Shown piece by piece: positions 1 through 23,599 of a stretch of 64,000 nt of DNA. Both the position numbers and the translations under genes were made by a program. The stretch covers positions 62,580,234-62,644,233 of the forward strand of contig OY743174.1 in assembly GCA_963555705.1 (NCBI GenBank), in the 5' to 3' direction. How positions within the stretch are numbered: the first letter of the stretch is position 1; each line of letters starts with the position of its first letter. The DNA comes from Ligustrum vulgare (taxonomy: Eukaryota > Streptophyta > Magnoliopsida > Lamiales > Oleaceae). The notes under the pieces are model-generated. The model was given only the letters and a program-made list of their open reading frames with translations. It was not told the DNA's origin and searched no databases.

Positions 1-23
1 TTTGAATTTTCATTATTTGCATT

Positions 24-3000
24 ATGGGTTCTCGTGTTGAATTGTCACAATTTAACGGTAAGGGAGATTATTCCATTTGGAAGCAAAAAATGAAGGCTAT
101 TTTAATTCAACAAAGAGTTTCTAAAGCACTTGAGGACCCTAGTACTTATTCAAAAGCATTGTTAGATAAACCTGATGAAATTGCTGAGATGAATGAAATT
201 GCACATAGTTGTATAATATTGCATTTATCTGATGATATAGTGGGACAAGTTGAAAAGCATACGACTGCTAAAGATTTGTGGGAAGCACTTGACAAACTTT
301 TTTTGACAAAATCTTTAACGAAGAAGATTCACTTAATTCAAAAACTTTTCAACTATAAATTGGATCAAGGAAAGGATCTTGAATTTAATTTGAGTGAGTT
401 TAACAGTCTTGTCAAGTGTTTGACCCACAATGGAAAGAAATTTGATGATGAATATCTCGCTGCTATTATGCTAAATGCCATGCCTGAATCTTATAGAGAT
501 GTTAGGAATGCTATTACATATGCTAGGGACACTGTGACCTTAGATATTGTAGTTGAGGCTTTAAGGGCTAGGGAGCTCGAGATGAAGAGGGAGTCAAGGG
601 GTAGCAGCTCGAGGGAAGAGAGTTTGTTTAGTGGTTTTAGAGGGAGAAATGAGTCGAGAGAGTCGAGAGAAAACCACTTCCAAACGAAGAAGGGTAGAGG
701 AAAATCGAAGGGTAGGTCCAAGTCTCGGGATAAGAGTGTTAAGAAATGCTACTATTGTGGTAAAATTGGACATTTCAAAAGAGACTGTGATGACTTTAAG
801 AAGAAACATAGACCTCAGCAGAGTGATGACCAGAACCTAGTTGCTGTAGGTGATGCTTTTGATAGTCTTCATATGATGACTGTGACATGTGATGATGATA
901 ATGTCGACAATACCCTTCATAGACCACAAGCAATGAATGTGTCTGAAATTGATTTTGACAGTGAGTGGGTTTTAGACTCGGGTGCCACTGTCCATATGAG
1001 TCCTGTTAAATCTTGGTTTTATAACTATAGAGAAGTTAAGCCTAGGAAAGTGTACTTGGGGGACAACTATACACAGACTGTGGAAGGAGTTGGTGATATT
1101 GCTATTAGGATGCATGGTGGCATGATCAGATCTCTTTTGAATGTTAGGTATGTCCCGGGCCTTGCGAGGAACCTCATTTCCTTGGGCATTTTGGAAGATG
1201 AGGGTTATGAGTACAGATCTCATTTCGGTACTATGAAAGTGAGTAAAGGCTCTCTAGTTGTTATGAAAGGTCCCAAGAGGAATGGATTGTATATCCTTGA
1301 AGGTAAAGCCTTAAAGGCCTACGAGTCTGCATTATCTACAATTTATGAAGATAGATCAGATCTTTGGCATAAAAGGATGGGACACATAGGAAACAAGGGG
1401 TTGAAGTGTCTTAGTGATCAGAGTTTGCTAGGAAAGGATAGTGTTACACCTTTAAGCTTTTGTGAGACGTGTGTTCTAGGAAAGTCACACAGGGTTAGCT
1501 TTGGGATAGGTGAACACAACACTAACAGACCCTTAGAATACATTCATGCTGATTTGTGGGGACCAGAAAAACATCCTACAAATGGAGGTAGTAGATTTTT
1601 CCTATCTATTGTTGATGACTACTCGAGGAAAGTTTGGGTGTATCCCCTTAAATCCAAATCTGACACTTTTGGTAAGTTCAAGTCCTGGATTGCCTTGGTT
1701 GAGAAACAAATGGGGAAAAGTGTAAGAACTCTTAGGACGGACAATGGTCTAGAGTTTTGCAACTTTGAGTTCGATACCTTCTGCAAGGATAGAGGTATCA
1801 GAAGGCATAGGACTGTAAGATCTACCCCCCAGCAGAATGGGGTAGCTGAGAGGATGAATCGGACTTTAATGAATAAAGTTAGATGCATGCTGATTAGTTC
1901 GGGGTTAGCTAAAGGCTTTTGGGGTGAAGCTGTTTGTACCGCTGCCTATTTGATAAATAGGTCACCTTCTAGTACTGTTGACTTTAAGACTCCTCAAGAA
2001 TTGTGGACTGGGAAACCTCCAGATTTGTCACACCTTAGAGTATTTGGTTGTGCGGCCTATGCACATCAGGTTGAGGGTAAGTTAGACCCTAGGGCTACTA
2101 AGTGTGTCATGTTAGGTTATCCCGAGGGAGTGAAAGGTTACAGGTTATGGGTTTTAGATGGTAAGGGCATGAAAGTTATCAACAGTCGAGATGTGAAGTT
2201 CAATGAACTCGATATGCCTTGTCTTAAGACCATAAATAGACAAACTGAGAAGGGGGAATCTTGTACTGAGAAGAAGATTGACTTTGAGGTGAAGAGATTA
2301 GGTGAAGATAATCCAGAGGGTAGTGAAACCCAACCTCAAGTAGAAGCGGAACAAGAAGTCATGGTAGAGCAACCTGAACTTGAAATTCCTGAAATTCCTG
2401 AAACGGAAGTCCCTGATCAAGAAACATCTGCAGGTACTAATTTGGAAAACTACCAATTAGTGAGAGATAGGGAGAGGAGACAAGTTAGACCAAATATGAA
2501 GTACGTCTCTTCTAATTTGATTGACTATGTCTTAGTTTCAGGTGAAGCCTTAGATTCAGTTGAACTTGCTTCATTTGAGGAAGCGATCAATTGTGAAAAG
2601 TCTGAAAATTGGAAAAAGGCTATGAAGGAGGAAATCCAGTCTCTGAAACAAAATGAGACTTGGAAGTTGGTTGAAAAACCAAGGAATCAGAAGGTAGTCC
2701 ATTGTAAATGGATCTACAAGTTGAAAGAAGGAGTAGAAGCTAATGACCCTTTAAGATATAAAGCTAGATTGGTAGCTAAAGGATTTACTCAAAGAGAAGG
2801 GATAGACTATAATGAGGTGTTTTCACCTGTTATTAAGTATAAAACTATCAGGTTAGTCTTAGCCTTAGTTGTCCAATATGATTGGGAATTAGAGCAACTA
2901 GATGTTAAGACCGCTTTTCTTCATGGGGAATTGGATGAGGTGATTTACATGGCTCAACCTCAAGGGTTTGAGGTGAAGGGTAAGTCGGAACTTGTGTGCT

Positions 3001-4130
3001 TGCTTAGAAAGTCCTTGTATGGCCTTAAGCAGAGTCCTAGGCAATGGTATAAGAAATTTGATGCTTATATGTTTAAAATTGGTTTTAAAAGAAGTGAATA
3101 TGATGCATGTTTGTATTATAATAACTGTAAGATAGGCTGTGAAGTTTATTTGTTGTTATATGTGGATGACATGTTGCTTGCTAGTTCTAGTAAAGCTGAA
3201 ATTGTTAAAATGAAAAACCTTTTAAAATCGGAATTTGACATGAAAGACTTGGGAGAGGCAAGAAAGATTCTTGGCATGGTTATTAAAAGGAATAGGGCTG
3301 ATAATAGACTGACTATTAATCAAGAGTCTTATTTAGACAAGGTGATAACCAAATTTGGCATGAAACTTGCTAAGTCTGTCAATATACCATTAGCTGCACA
3401 CATAAATTTATCATCTGCACAATGTCCTAAAAATGAAGATGAAAAGCAAGAAATGAGTAATGTTCCCTATGCTAATGCCATTGGGTCTGTGATGTATTCT
3501 ATGATTACCACTAGACCGGACCTTGCATATGCAGTTAGTTTATTGAGTAGGTTTATGTCTAACCCAGGTAAACCTCATTGGGCTGCATTAAAATGGCTAT
3601 TAAGATATCTAGCGGGAACTCTTAAAAGGGGGTTAGTGTTTGAAAGGAGAAGTGATAAGCTTGAGCTTAAGGGATATGTAGATTCTGACTTTGCAGGTGA
3701 TAAAGATCAGAGGAAATCTACCACTTCTTATTTTTTCTGTTTGGGTGATAATTGTATCACATGGAAATCACAGTTGCAATCTATTGTTACACTCTCCAGC
3801 ACTGAAGCTGAATATGTTGCACTCACTGAAGTGGTAAAAGAATGCATGTGGTTAAAAGGACTATTGTGTGAATTGAACTTCTTAAATGAAACTGCTATGA
3901 TATTTACTGATAGTCAAAGTGCTTTAATGTTATGTAAAAATCCTGTTTATCATGAAAGGTCTAAGCACATTGAGGTAAAGTATCATTTCATTAGGGAGAA
4001 GTTAGCTTCAGGTGAGTTTACATTGCTTAAAATTGCAACTGATGATAATCCTGCAGATGTCGGGACAAAGGTACTTGCGGCAGGTAAATTCGAAAAGTGT
4101 TTATCAATTCTTGCTATTGATAATGGTTAG
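24..4130 (+). CDS. Copia gag-pol polyprotein, intact
   Basis: A 1368-residue polyprotein that copies and integrates the element. Visible parts in order: a Gag (UBN2-type) region at about residues 10-190; a CCHC zinc knuckle, CYYCGKIGHFKRDC, at 242-255; an aspartic protease motif DSGAT at 318-322; the integrase HHCC start (HKRMGH at 449); the integrase triad D510, D573 and E609 (DD35E spacing); reverse transcriptase with YVDDMLLAS, the two aspartates at 1048-1049; and RNase H with acidic residues near D1220, E1261 and D1296. No internal stop or frameshift is present, and the length is normal for a single-frame copia element. The ATG at 24 opens a typical copia Gag N-terminus. All catalytic residues I could look for are present, so the protein may be functional, but expression cannot be judged from sequence. 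Confidence 0.95.
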   Translation: MGSRVELSQFNGKGDYSIWKQKMKAILIQQRVSKALEDPSTYSKALLDKPDEIAEMNEIAHSCIILHLSDDIVGQVEKHTTAKDLWEALDKLFLTKSLTKKIHLIQKLFNYKLDQGKDLEFNLSEFNSLVKCLTHNGKKFDDEYLAAIMLNAMPESYRDVRNAITYARDTVTLDIVVEALRARELEMKRESRGSSSREESLFSGFRGRNESRESRENHFQTKKGRGKSKGRSKSRDKSVKKCYYCGKIGHFKRDCDDFKKKHRPQQSDDQNLVAVGDAFDSLHMMTVTCDDDNVDNTLHRPQAMNVSEIDFDSEWVLDSGATVHMSPVKSWFYNYREVKPRKVYLGDNYTQTVEGVGDIAIRMHGGMIRSLLNVRYVPGLARNLISLGILEDEGYEYRSHFGTMKVSKGSLVVMKGPKRNGLYILEGKALKAYESALSTIYEDRSDLWHKRMGHIGNKGLKCLSDQSLLGKDSVTPLSFCETCVLGKSHRVSFGIGEHNTNRPLEYIHADLWGPEKHPTNGGSRFFLSIVDDYSRKVWVYPLKSKSDTFGKFKSWIALVEKQMGKSVRTLRTDNGLEFCNFEFDTFCKDRGIRRHRTVRSTPQQNGVAERMNRTLMNKVRCMLISSGLAKGFWGEAVCTAAYLINRSPSSTVDFKTPQELWTGKPPDLSHLRVFGCAAYAHQVEGKLDPRATKCVMLGYPEGVKGYRLWVLDGKGMKVINSRDVKFNELDMPCLKTINRQTEKGESCTEKKIDFEVKRLGEDNPEGSETQPQVEAEQEVMVEQPELEIPEIPETEVPDQETSAGTNLENYQLVRDRERRQVRPNMKYVSSNLIDYVLVSGEALDSVELASFEEAINCEKSENWKKAMKEEIQSLKQNETWKLVEKPRNQKVVHCKWIYKLKEGVEANDPLRYKARLVAKGFTQREGIDYNEVFSPVIKYKTIRLVLALVVQYDWELEQLDVKTAFLHGELDEVIYMAQPQGFEVKGKSELVCLLRKSLYGLKQSPRQWYKKFDAYMFKIGFKRSEYDACLYYNNCKIGCEVYLLLYVDDMLLASSSKAEIVKMKNLLKSEFDMKDLGEARKILGMVIKRNRADNRLTINQESYLDKVITKFGMKLAKSVNIPLAAHINLSSAQCPKNEDEKQEMSNVPYANAIGSVMYSMITTRPDLAYAVSLLSRFMSNPGKPHWAALKWLLRYLAGTLKRGLVFERRSDKLELKGYVDSDFAGDKDQRKSTTSYFFCLGDNCITWKSQLQSIVTLSSTEAEYVALTEVVKECMWLKGLLCELNFLNETAMIFTDSQSALMLCKNPVYHERSKHIEVKYHFIREKLASGEFTLLKIATDDNPADVGTKVLAAGKFEKCLSILAIDNG

Positions 4131-4248
4131 TTGTTTTGCAGGTACTTGGCTGGAGTGAGCGATGATGATTTATTAGACCACACACACATGGATAGCACTT
4201 GTAACCGGAGAAATTGGTAATGGATTAAGGTGGCTCAAGGTGAAGATT

Positions 4249-4863
4249 TGTGGAATATAGTGGTGGTCCACTTAATCCACATGGCACCCTATGATTGGGA
4301 CTTCACTTACCCATGGAATTTGAATTTTGAATAAGAGGGGGAAACCTTTCTTGTTTCAAAGAGACTTGGCACATTCTTGGGTGGAGAGGTAGAAGTGGGA
4401 GAGGTCCAATATCTCCGGCGAAATCTTGCTACCTCCGGCGAGCCTAGATCCGGTTGCCATTTCTCGAGGACGACGGTGCCATGTTCCAGTGTGTTTAAGT
4501 GGTCATAAACTGAGCTCAAATAAGGAACAAGAACAAGGCTGGGATCGGTTCTTGTGCTGGGTCTTCTTCTTCATCTTGCTGGGAAAAGGAGCTTGGGAGC
4601 TCAACAAATTAGTTATTACAATGAGCTAACCTTGTACTGGTGCTGTAGCAGCAGTAGATAATTTGTTCCGTGTCATTCTTATATAAGATACATCTAGGAT
4701 TATTATCTTCATTATCGTGCAATATAAGTTGGGTTCTTCCAAATTCCCAATTATAACTGTCCAATTCGTACAAACATCCATATCTTAACGTCTTATTTGC
4801 TTCTAAGTAACCTTGTAGCTATCACACAGGTGGATGAATGAGAGAAATTTCTCGGCGCCCACA
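4249..4863 (+). repeat. 3' LTR of the copia element
   Basis: About 615 bp. It begins TGTGGAATATAG directly after a purine-rich tract and ends GGCGCCCACA, so the ends form the short inverted repeat TGTGG/CCACA expected of LTRs. The right boundary was chosen from this inverted repeat; without the 5' LTR for comparison it could be off by some bases. Confidence 0.7.
4680..4686 (+). promoter_or_regulatory. Candidate TATA box in the copia LTR
   Basis: TATATAA sits about 430 bp into the LTR, a reasonable position for the U3 promoter. This is motif evidence only. Confidence 0.35.
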
Positions 4864-5415
4864 TTCTTGTTGGTTTTTCTAAACTTCTAATCGGGCTTCA
4901 TCGGTATATTTGGGAGAGCAAAGGTTCACTTGAACACATATGTATGGTTATTGGTACACCATGTGTGTTTCATTTGATGAAAATCTTACGATTCTACACA
5001 GGGTTCTTGTATGCTTGAAAACATTTTGTAGGAAAATTGTCCACTATATTAAAGAAGTAAGATTTATTCTAGTATACAGTAGCATACTCCAACAATGATA
5101 TTTTGTCCACGGTGGACATGTATTATAGTGTCCACAATAGATATGATGCTGGCACGTGTCCCATTTCGAATTATGTTGAGACGTACACGGTGAGCACCAT
5201 ACCATTCTTGCAGCATACACAGAACAAGTCCTTGGTTTCAGCATTGTATTCTGACTTAAAATTGGTATCTATTTGCATTTTGCTCTCATGGTTTTCATGC
5301 CAATTTTGCATTAGTTACATGGTCTTGTCCATATGCACTAGTTACGCAATCTGATCTGGCCACTGGACACGAGGAAGGCTCATACCTGACATTCGTTCTT
5401 TATACTAACCTCTAA

Positions 5416-5458
<43 letters not shown>

Positions 5459-6511
5459 AATAAATTAATTAATTAATTAAAGGTTTGTCCCTTGTACCAA
5501 TCTCGGACAAAAATTTGATATGGACCAAAAGAATTTCAATACTAGGTCACTCGGGGAAGGATCATACCACTATCATTCGAACACTGTGAAGTGTTGGACA
5601 TTTTAAATATTCTCTCATTAGTCGAACACTTGACAACATTTATATGATAGTGAGCGTCATAAGCTGTGACACCATCTTGAGGCAAGGGAACCATTGATCA
5701 AATTCATTTTCGAAATGGGTAATACAACTATGTCATTTCTCAGCCGCCCTCCTTCGGCCGGTCTATCGTCAATCCCTTGACTAGTCTGTCATAGACAACC
5801 TCAAACAAAATTTTGGTTGTCTTCGTGCCATAGTAAAGCAACAAGTACCACATCCCAATAAAAAGTTTGGTCATGTTGAATTGGACAAAATTGAACTAGA
5901 AAACTACCTCCGCCCACCACCACAACCCACAACCGCCGTCACCTACAAAATATTACATTCCATAAAGGAAACATTGGAAAATATTCACGGAAAACTATTT
6001 TATGGTAAATATTTCACATCAAAACATGTGGAATCTTAAAAATTTATAATCCTCGACAGAGAAAAGGGGAAGAAGGAAAGAATAAGGAACCATTGTTACA
6101 CTGTTTCCAATAAAAGTTCACCAACATTGCATTGCATTACATGAACAGATTTTGAAACAACGAGTCTTTATATTAAAACGTGGACCCAAAAACGTAGTAA
6201 TCCACATCCCTGAAATGTCTTGGCTCCATAATTGCAAATAATATAACCCTTGTATTCCTGGGTGGAATATTATAACAGAAGATGAAGGCTGGACTTTAAA
6301 AAACTCTCCACAACCATTACTCCATTATGATATACTTGCCCAGAGAAACCAAACGTACAGAAGCAGCCCACGCACCCAAGACGTCTATTTCCAGCTTTGA
6401 GTAGGTTCCCAGAGGGGGATTCCTCAAGTCTGAACCTGTCAACTTTGTTGGTCAGGTTGTTTCTAACCTAATTATTATAAACTGAAAGTACACCAGTCTA
6501 CATATATATCA
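4864..6511. other. Spacer and probable XRN4 3' UTR
   Basis: No convincing coding region on either strand. The part next to 6511 lies downstream of the XRN4 stop codon on the minus strand and should hold its 3' UTR, but I could not fix a polyadenylation site. The short frames at 5044-5354 have no recognisable features. Confidence 0.5.
5413..5480. repeat. Microsatellite (AAT)n then (AATT)n
   Basis: About 50 bp of AAT repeats with one interruption, running into a short AATT run. A simple-sequence repeat in spacer DNA. Confidence 0.9.
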
Positions 6512-18260
<11,749 letters not shown>

Positions 18261-18748
18261 TCTTCTTTAAACAGTTACTCTACCGGTAATTATCTTGTAC
18301 AATTATTTTTCCCTTTACCTTGAAAATTTAGCTCGACGAAGATATTGATTTCAATTAGGTTAAATTAGAGGTTGAAGAACTGTGATTTGCATGTACACGT
18401 TATAAAATATATGTATCTATACATATGCACAAGGTGTTGCTTGAAGGGGTTTTAAGAAGGGAGAAGCCGAGAAGGTAAGGGTTGGGACGTTGGATGTGTC
18501 TTCTGTCCTTCTCTCTCTGGAACTCTGTGTGTGTGTGTGTGAGAGAGAGAGAGCAGATCGGTTTGGTAGGTGCTGCTAGTGCTGGGAATTTGCTAAAATG
18601 ACTAAATTGCCCCTATACAAGCGACTGCAGTACATACTCATGCTCATAACGTACCAGTGTTCGATTGGCCGGATTTCTGTGGAACAATACAAACCGTTAT
18701 CTTTATCTTTATATTTATATATTTATTTATATATCTTTATATATATAA
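18261..18748 (-). promoter_or_regulatory. XRN4 5' UTR/promoter region with TG and GA repeats
   Basis: The 488 bp between the XRN4 start codon and the end of Helitron 1. It contains a (TG)n tract at about 18525-18541 joined to (GA)n at 18541-18553, and an AT-rich stretch at 18700-18748. GA/CT repeats are common in plant 5' UTRs. The promoter and transcription start could not be placed precisely. Confidence 0.5.
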
Positions 18749-21432
18749 CTAGTGAATCACCCGTGCGATGCACGGAAAGAAACGTATTGATAAAGATAAT
18801 TTAATGTGAAATTAGATGAATCATTCAGATAAAATAAATAAATTTTGCAAATAAAAGATATCATCATTTATTGGTTTCATATGACTACAAATTCTGGAAT
18901 ACTTCTTTGTACATAACATTGTTTGTTAATTTTGTTGGTCTTTCATTCTTATCACAAATCAACATCTTTAATCCGGAACAATTTTTCACCTAGAAATCGC
19001 AACATAAGTTGTCCATGTGTAAACACCAGCCATTTAAGAAGAAGTCTCACATGCGAACGTGATTGTCCCTGACTCTTATTGATAATAATGGCATAGGACG
19101 TCATCAATGAAAATTGTCTTCTTTGAAATCTAATAGGTTTTCTAGAATTAGAAGGATTCAACGATATCATTGGAATAAAGAACTTGTGTCCTGCATTGAT
19201 GCTAGAAAGAATTTGACCTTCTAGAACATGGTCGTCGAGTTTTGTAACTATCAACCTTGTTCCATTGCACAACCTCTGTGTATGATCAATATTTTTCAGA
19301 AAGAACTTGTATCCTTCACTTATCCGATGCAACGGTCCACCACGTGGTGCAATAAAGATATCCCTGTGTTCAAGTCATGTATCAAAATCTACCGACAATC
19401 AATTCGGTAATTTCATTGACAATAGGAGAATCATATTGGCTATCACAGGTAGCCCACCAACCAATAAGTATAAGTCTTACATTTGAAATGTTTTCCTCAA
19501 TCATCTTTTCTCAAACCGACCTAAATTGCTTTAACAATTTGTTGTATTTGTCTAGCATATTTTTCAAATAAAAAGCTATACAATCATGCAACATTGAATC
19601 GCATGATTTACTCCTATCAAGGGACATTAAAAGATATAAATTAAATTTCAGACTAAATTATTTGTAAACAATATAAATATAAAAGCAATAAATACATAAT
19701 ACGTACCCCATAACCCTTTTTCTGCTTTCAACCTCATTCACATTGTCAACAATGTAAAGCGAGCAAATTGTAGAGCTGAAACATCACCAGGCAACAGACT
19801 CCCAATCTTATGGCAATTTTGACCGTGTAATCTGAAGACTGAAGGTCATCCACCATCATTTAGCCCATTATCTAATCCCTCATAGAAGTGAACGAAAACG
19901 TCATATTATATGTCTGAATGTTCTCAACGAAATTCTCAATCCTGTCGTCCCTACCATATAACAAATGTTTCAAAATAAGCGGATGATCTTCCATAAGAGG
20001 AATCTTCACTTTCTCTTGTATACAACAAAGAAGGGTTAACAAATAAACCGCGAAATCGAATTAAACCGCAACAAATGGTTTGGTTTGGTTCAGTTCGTTT
20101 TGGAAAAATTCCAAACCGCCTTAAACGATTTGGTTTAGGTTTCAATTGTCAAAACCGCGATTTCAAACAGTCAACCCGCCAAATTTTAAAAAATTAAAAA
20201 AAATTAAAAATAAAGGCAAATGTTCAATTAAAAAAATGCAACACACTTTTTATTGTCAACAAATCAAAATTAAGGAATCAAAGATTAATTTTTTCAAATT
20301 CACAATCATTTGGAAATAATTCTTGCTCCTATAATTCATAATCATCATCAAAGACAACAGGTATAAGAAACGAATTCGATAATCATAAAAAAAAATACTA
20401 AAATTGTGAGATTGACAATGATGCATCAAATTTCATGATATTATAGGTTTTTGCAATAATTATACAACGTAATTATTTTTTTATGAAAATTATAATATAA
20501 CATTGATCATCTCAATTTTCAGTTAAGTAAATTGGGATACAATTTACTTATTGTTGTAGAAATTTAAGAATCATAAATATTGAATTAAAATATAACAATT
20601 AATATCATGTCATGGTTAATTATTTTTTAAAATTTAGACTTAACAATTATGACAAAAAAAACCATTAATAACTATATAATTTCAAAACAATATAAATAAA
20701 TCTGTTAACCGTTAATGTAAAAAATGTGATATGAGACTTTCTGGAATAAAAAATTATGTAATAATTAAATGTAATTGTAAATAAAATTATTTTGATAAAT
20801 AATCTGATATAGAAAAGAAGGTCATTATGTATATATAACAAAGAACTTAAATGTATGACTATTTAAAATGAAATTTAATACAACTTGATTAAATATCCGA
20901 TATAAATGTAAATGAAAATTCAACATTGGATGTGTATGACCGAACGAAATTATTCATCCATAAGATTGAGACCAATAAAATATCACAATTATTATAAAAA
21001 AATTATTTACGTATTAAAAGTAAGTTTCTATAAAAATATTAATTAATTTAATAGAACGCAATACAAAAGAACTCAAATTTTTAAATGTACTAAATAAGTA
21101 AAAAAATAAGATTATTTATAAAAAGTTTTATATGATAATATTTATTTAATATTAGATGCGTAATACAATTTCGATATAATTTTGAACTGAAAATTTTACA
21201 TTGAATTTGTATGAGTGCATACAAATACTTATTTGTAATATTCAAAACATTAAATGATTAGAATAATTTTATGAAAAGAGAGTTTTAAACACAAATAATT
21301 AAATATAAATAAGTGAAAAAAAATTCTTTATAAAAATACTTAAGTGGAAGTAGCAGTGTGAACACAATAAAAACTGATCAAAAAGTTGTGTCAAATTGGC
21401 GGGAACTTCTCCTCCTTTAATATTAAGTAAGA
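18749..21432 (-). mobile_element. Helitron 1, 2684 bp
   Basis: Read on the minus strand it starts TCTTACTTAATATT after a host A and ends in a hairpin (CCGTGCATCGCACGG) then CTAG before a host T. The TC start, the 3' hairpin about 10 nt before CTAG and insertion between A and T are the Helitron hallmarks. It contains a decayed C-terminal Helitron helicase segment and a long AT-rich non-coding part. Its ends and helicase piece match Helitron 2 at 47568-50574. It ends 488 bp upstream of the XRN4 start codon. Confidence 0.9.
18952..19332 (-). pseudogene. Helitron PIF1-like helicase C-terminus, remnant
   Basis: An open stretch of 126 codons matches the end of the helicase in plant Helitron RepHel proteins: LCNGTRLIVTKL, then a phenylalanine-rich FFIPMISLNPS segment, then FQRRQFSLMTSYAIIINKSQ, which covers the last helicase motifs. 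Weak further similarity upstream (to about 19560) is interrupted by stops. The Rep nuclease and the first helicase motifs are absent, so no working transposase is made here. Plants also have host PIF1 helicases, but the location inside defined Helitron ends makes transposon origin clear. Confidence 0.85.
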
Positions 21433-21660
21433 TATTTATTTGGGAAATATCCATAAATAAAATCAATAATTATAATTTTTTGTTAAATGGACTTCGAAAC
21501 TATAACTTTTTAAAAATAGACCTCAACCATTTATTCTTCCTCAAATACCCTCATTTTCAAACAAAGCCATCTAAGTATAAAATAACTTCAATTTAGTCTC
21601 CAAATAATTTTTTGGAAACAAAATAATAAAATTAGTTTTTACCTAATTAAATTTATGCCT
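21433..21660. other. AT-rich spacer beside Helitron 1
   Basis: No gene or recognisable repeat. It separates the Helitron 5' end from the first pararetrovirus-like sequence. Confidence 0.4.
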
Positions 21661-21948
21661 GTTTACGACCCCCATATACTTGAGGAAAAAAGGAAAGATT
21701 TTTAGGAGTTTACATAGAGAATATACAGAATTAGTTCGTATTGAAGGAGAATCAAGTACTAGAGTTATTATAGAATTATACGAAGAACTTAAAAGATTGG
21801 TTAAACAACATATTGAATATCTGAGATTAATATAAATAAATGAAATAAGACAAGAAGAAATATTTTTACAAGAATCATAAGACGATTATAATTCCGCATA
21901 TAATTCCCTAAGAAAATAGAGAGTGTGTTCTGCCCACCCTGGTAAAAT

Positions 21949-21961
21949 TAGTATCAAAGCC
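21949..21961 (+). promoter_or_regulatory. Degenerate initiator-tRNA-Met primer-binding site
   Basis: TAGTATCAAAGCC differs by two bases from TGGTATCAGAGCC, the site complementary to plant initiator tRNA-Met that primes Caulimoviridae reverse transcription. It sits six bases before the first viral start codon, as expected. Confidence 0.6.
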
Positions 21962-21966
21962 TTGTT

Positions 21967-23599
21967 ATGAACCCAAAAAAAATCATAATGAATTTATCAG
22001 AAGAAGAAAATATAATTGAAGAATTTCTAAAAAATGTAGAAAAACATAAAAAATCAAGTTATCTTTGTTTACCAAAAAATAATTTGAATGAAGGATTTGA
22101 AGAAATGAATAAAAAATTGAAAAATTTAGAATATAATTTACAAATAGGAAATGTTATATTAGATAAAAATCTAAAAGGAAAAGATAAAATCGTAATTAAT
22201 CCTCCTCAAGATTACAGAAGGAAAATTAAATATAAAAATAAAGGAAAAGAAAAAGAAAAAACACCTGAAATAAAACAATTTATGATAACAGATGTAGAAG
22301 AATTAGAAAGAAAAATCTTAGAATCTACAGGAGAAGAATATAATGAATATAAAAATCAATTAGAAGAATCAGTAAAACAAGTAAAAAATACTGAAATGAA
22401 TAAAAACTCGTCTGCAAGTAACGTAAAAGAAGAATTTAGTAGTGATGAAGATACAAATAATCCATATGGAACTTATACAAGTAATCCATTTGGAACTTAC
22501 ATACCTAGAAAAGAAGGATTTCAAAGATATAGGAAAACCCATAATAGATATAGTGTAAATATTAGAAAACAATCCATAAAAGAAGTTAATCCAACAAAAT
22601 CATATAATGAACCAGTCCACACAACAAGAATATGGTCAGATTTAGACTTTGTAGATACAAACAAAGCTATTGAAATATGGACGAAAAGTACTGATTTAAC
22701 AATACAATTTAATAAATGAGACACATATACAACATTTGGATTTATAGAACATACATTTAGAGTTATAGTATCAGAATGGTGAAGAAGACTACCTGTAAAT
22801 ATAAAAAGAAGAATAAAATATGGAGAAAACACAACTGATGCATTAGATGATAGAAATAATCTAAATGATCAAAGTATAAGAGATATATTAAATAGGTTGG
22901 AAAGAGCCCTCATAATAGAATTTTTAGGATATAGATACACAATTGATGAAGAAGGTAGAAAACAAGATGAATATAATGAAGGAATGATTGCAATGGAAAA
23001 TTTAAGAATATGTGATATGTGCGAATTAGAAAGATATACATGTAAATTTCAAGAATTATACTATACAATCAGCTAAGGAGATTATACAAATAATATACCA
23101 ATCTTAAGATCTTACTTCACAAAATTACCATTCTCAAATATAATAAAATATTACCTGAAGGGGATGAAGAAGGAATATATATAGATAGTTTTGAAAGTAT
23201 AATTGAATTTACAAAAAGAATGATAAGTATTTGGTACAGAGAAGCACTAGAAAATAAAAAAGCATATAAGATAAGGAAGAACTCTTTATGTTGTTACAAA
23301 GATATAGGTCAAACAGAACAATTTGGATGACATAAGAAGAAATATAAGCCATATAAAAACCATAAAAAAAGATTCAAAAAGTTTTAAAAGTTTAAGAAAA
23401 GAAACTTCAAGCCATATAAAAAATATTTCAAGAAAAGAAATTGGTCTGAAAAGCCCAATAAGAAATATATTAAAAAATGTAGATGCTTCATTTGCAATAA
23501 AGAAGGACACATAGCCCCCAATGTCCTAAGAGAAAAGATAAACAGAATATAAAAACTCTCAAAATTTATGAAGAATTTATAGATGATAGTGATATATAA
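21967..23599 (+). pseudogene. Pararetrovirus coat protein, broken
   Basis: The first 250 codons are open: lysine- and glutamate-rich, with an acidic SSDED stretch, as in N-terminal parts of caulimovirid capsid proteins. Then come a stop at 22717, several further stops and frame changes through the conserved core, and a lysine-rich stretch leading to a CCHC knuckle near 23478-23525 (CFICNKEGHIAP). The final cysteine of the knuckle is out of frame by one base beside a run of Cs. An acidic tail follows to 23599. The protein would package the viral genome; this copy cannot make it. Gag of an LTR element is the alternative, but the neighbouring movement protein rules that out. Confidence 0.75.

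Larger units (their letters stand above)
1..4863 (+). mobile_element. Ty1/copia LTR retrotransposon, 5' end outside the window
   Basis: The window opens just upstream of the gag start, so the 5' LTR and primer-binding site are not visible. A single long gag-pol frame is followed by about 115 bp of untranslated sequence, a purine-rich tract (AAGGTGAAGATT) and a 3' LTR. Domain order, with protease and integrase before reverse transcriptase, is the Ty1/copia order. The gag and integrase wording resembles the Tork/Tnt1 lineage, which is a judgement by eye. The intact frame suggests a fairly young copy. The target-site duplication cannot be checked because the left end is missing. Confidence 0.95.

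Noticed and set aside
18952..19332. A host PIF1 helicase gene
   Set aside because: Only the C-terminal part is present, broken upstream, and it sits between clear Helitron termini.
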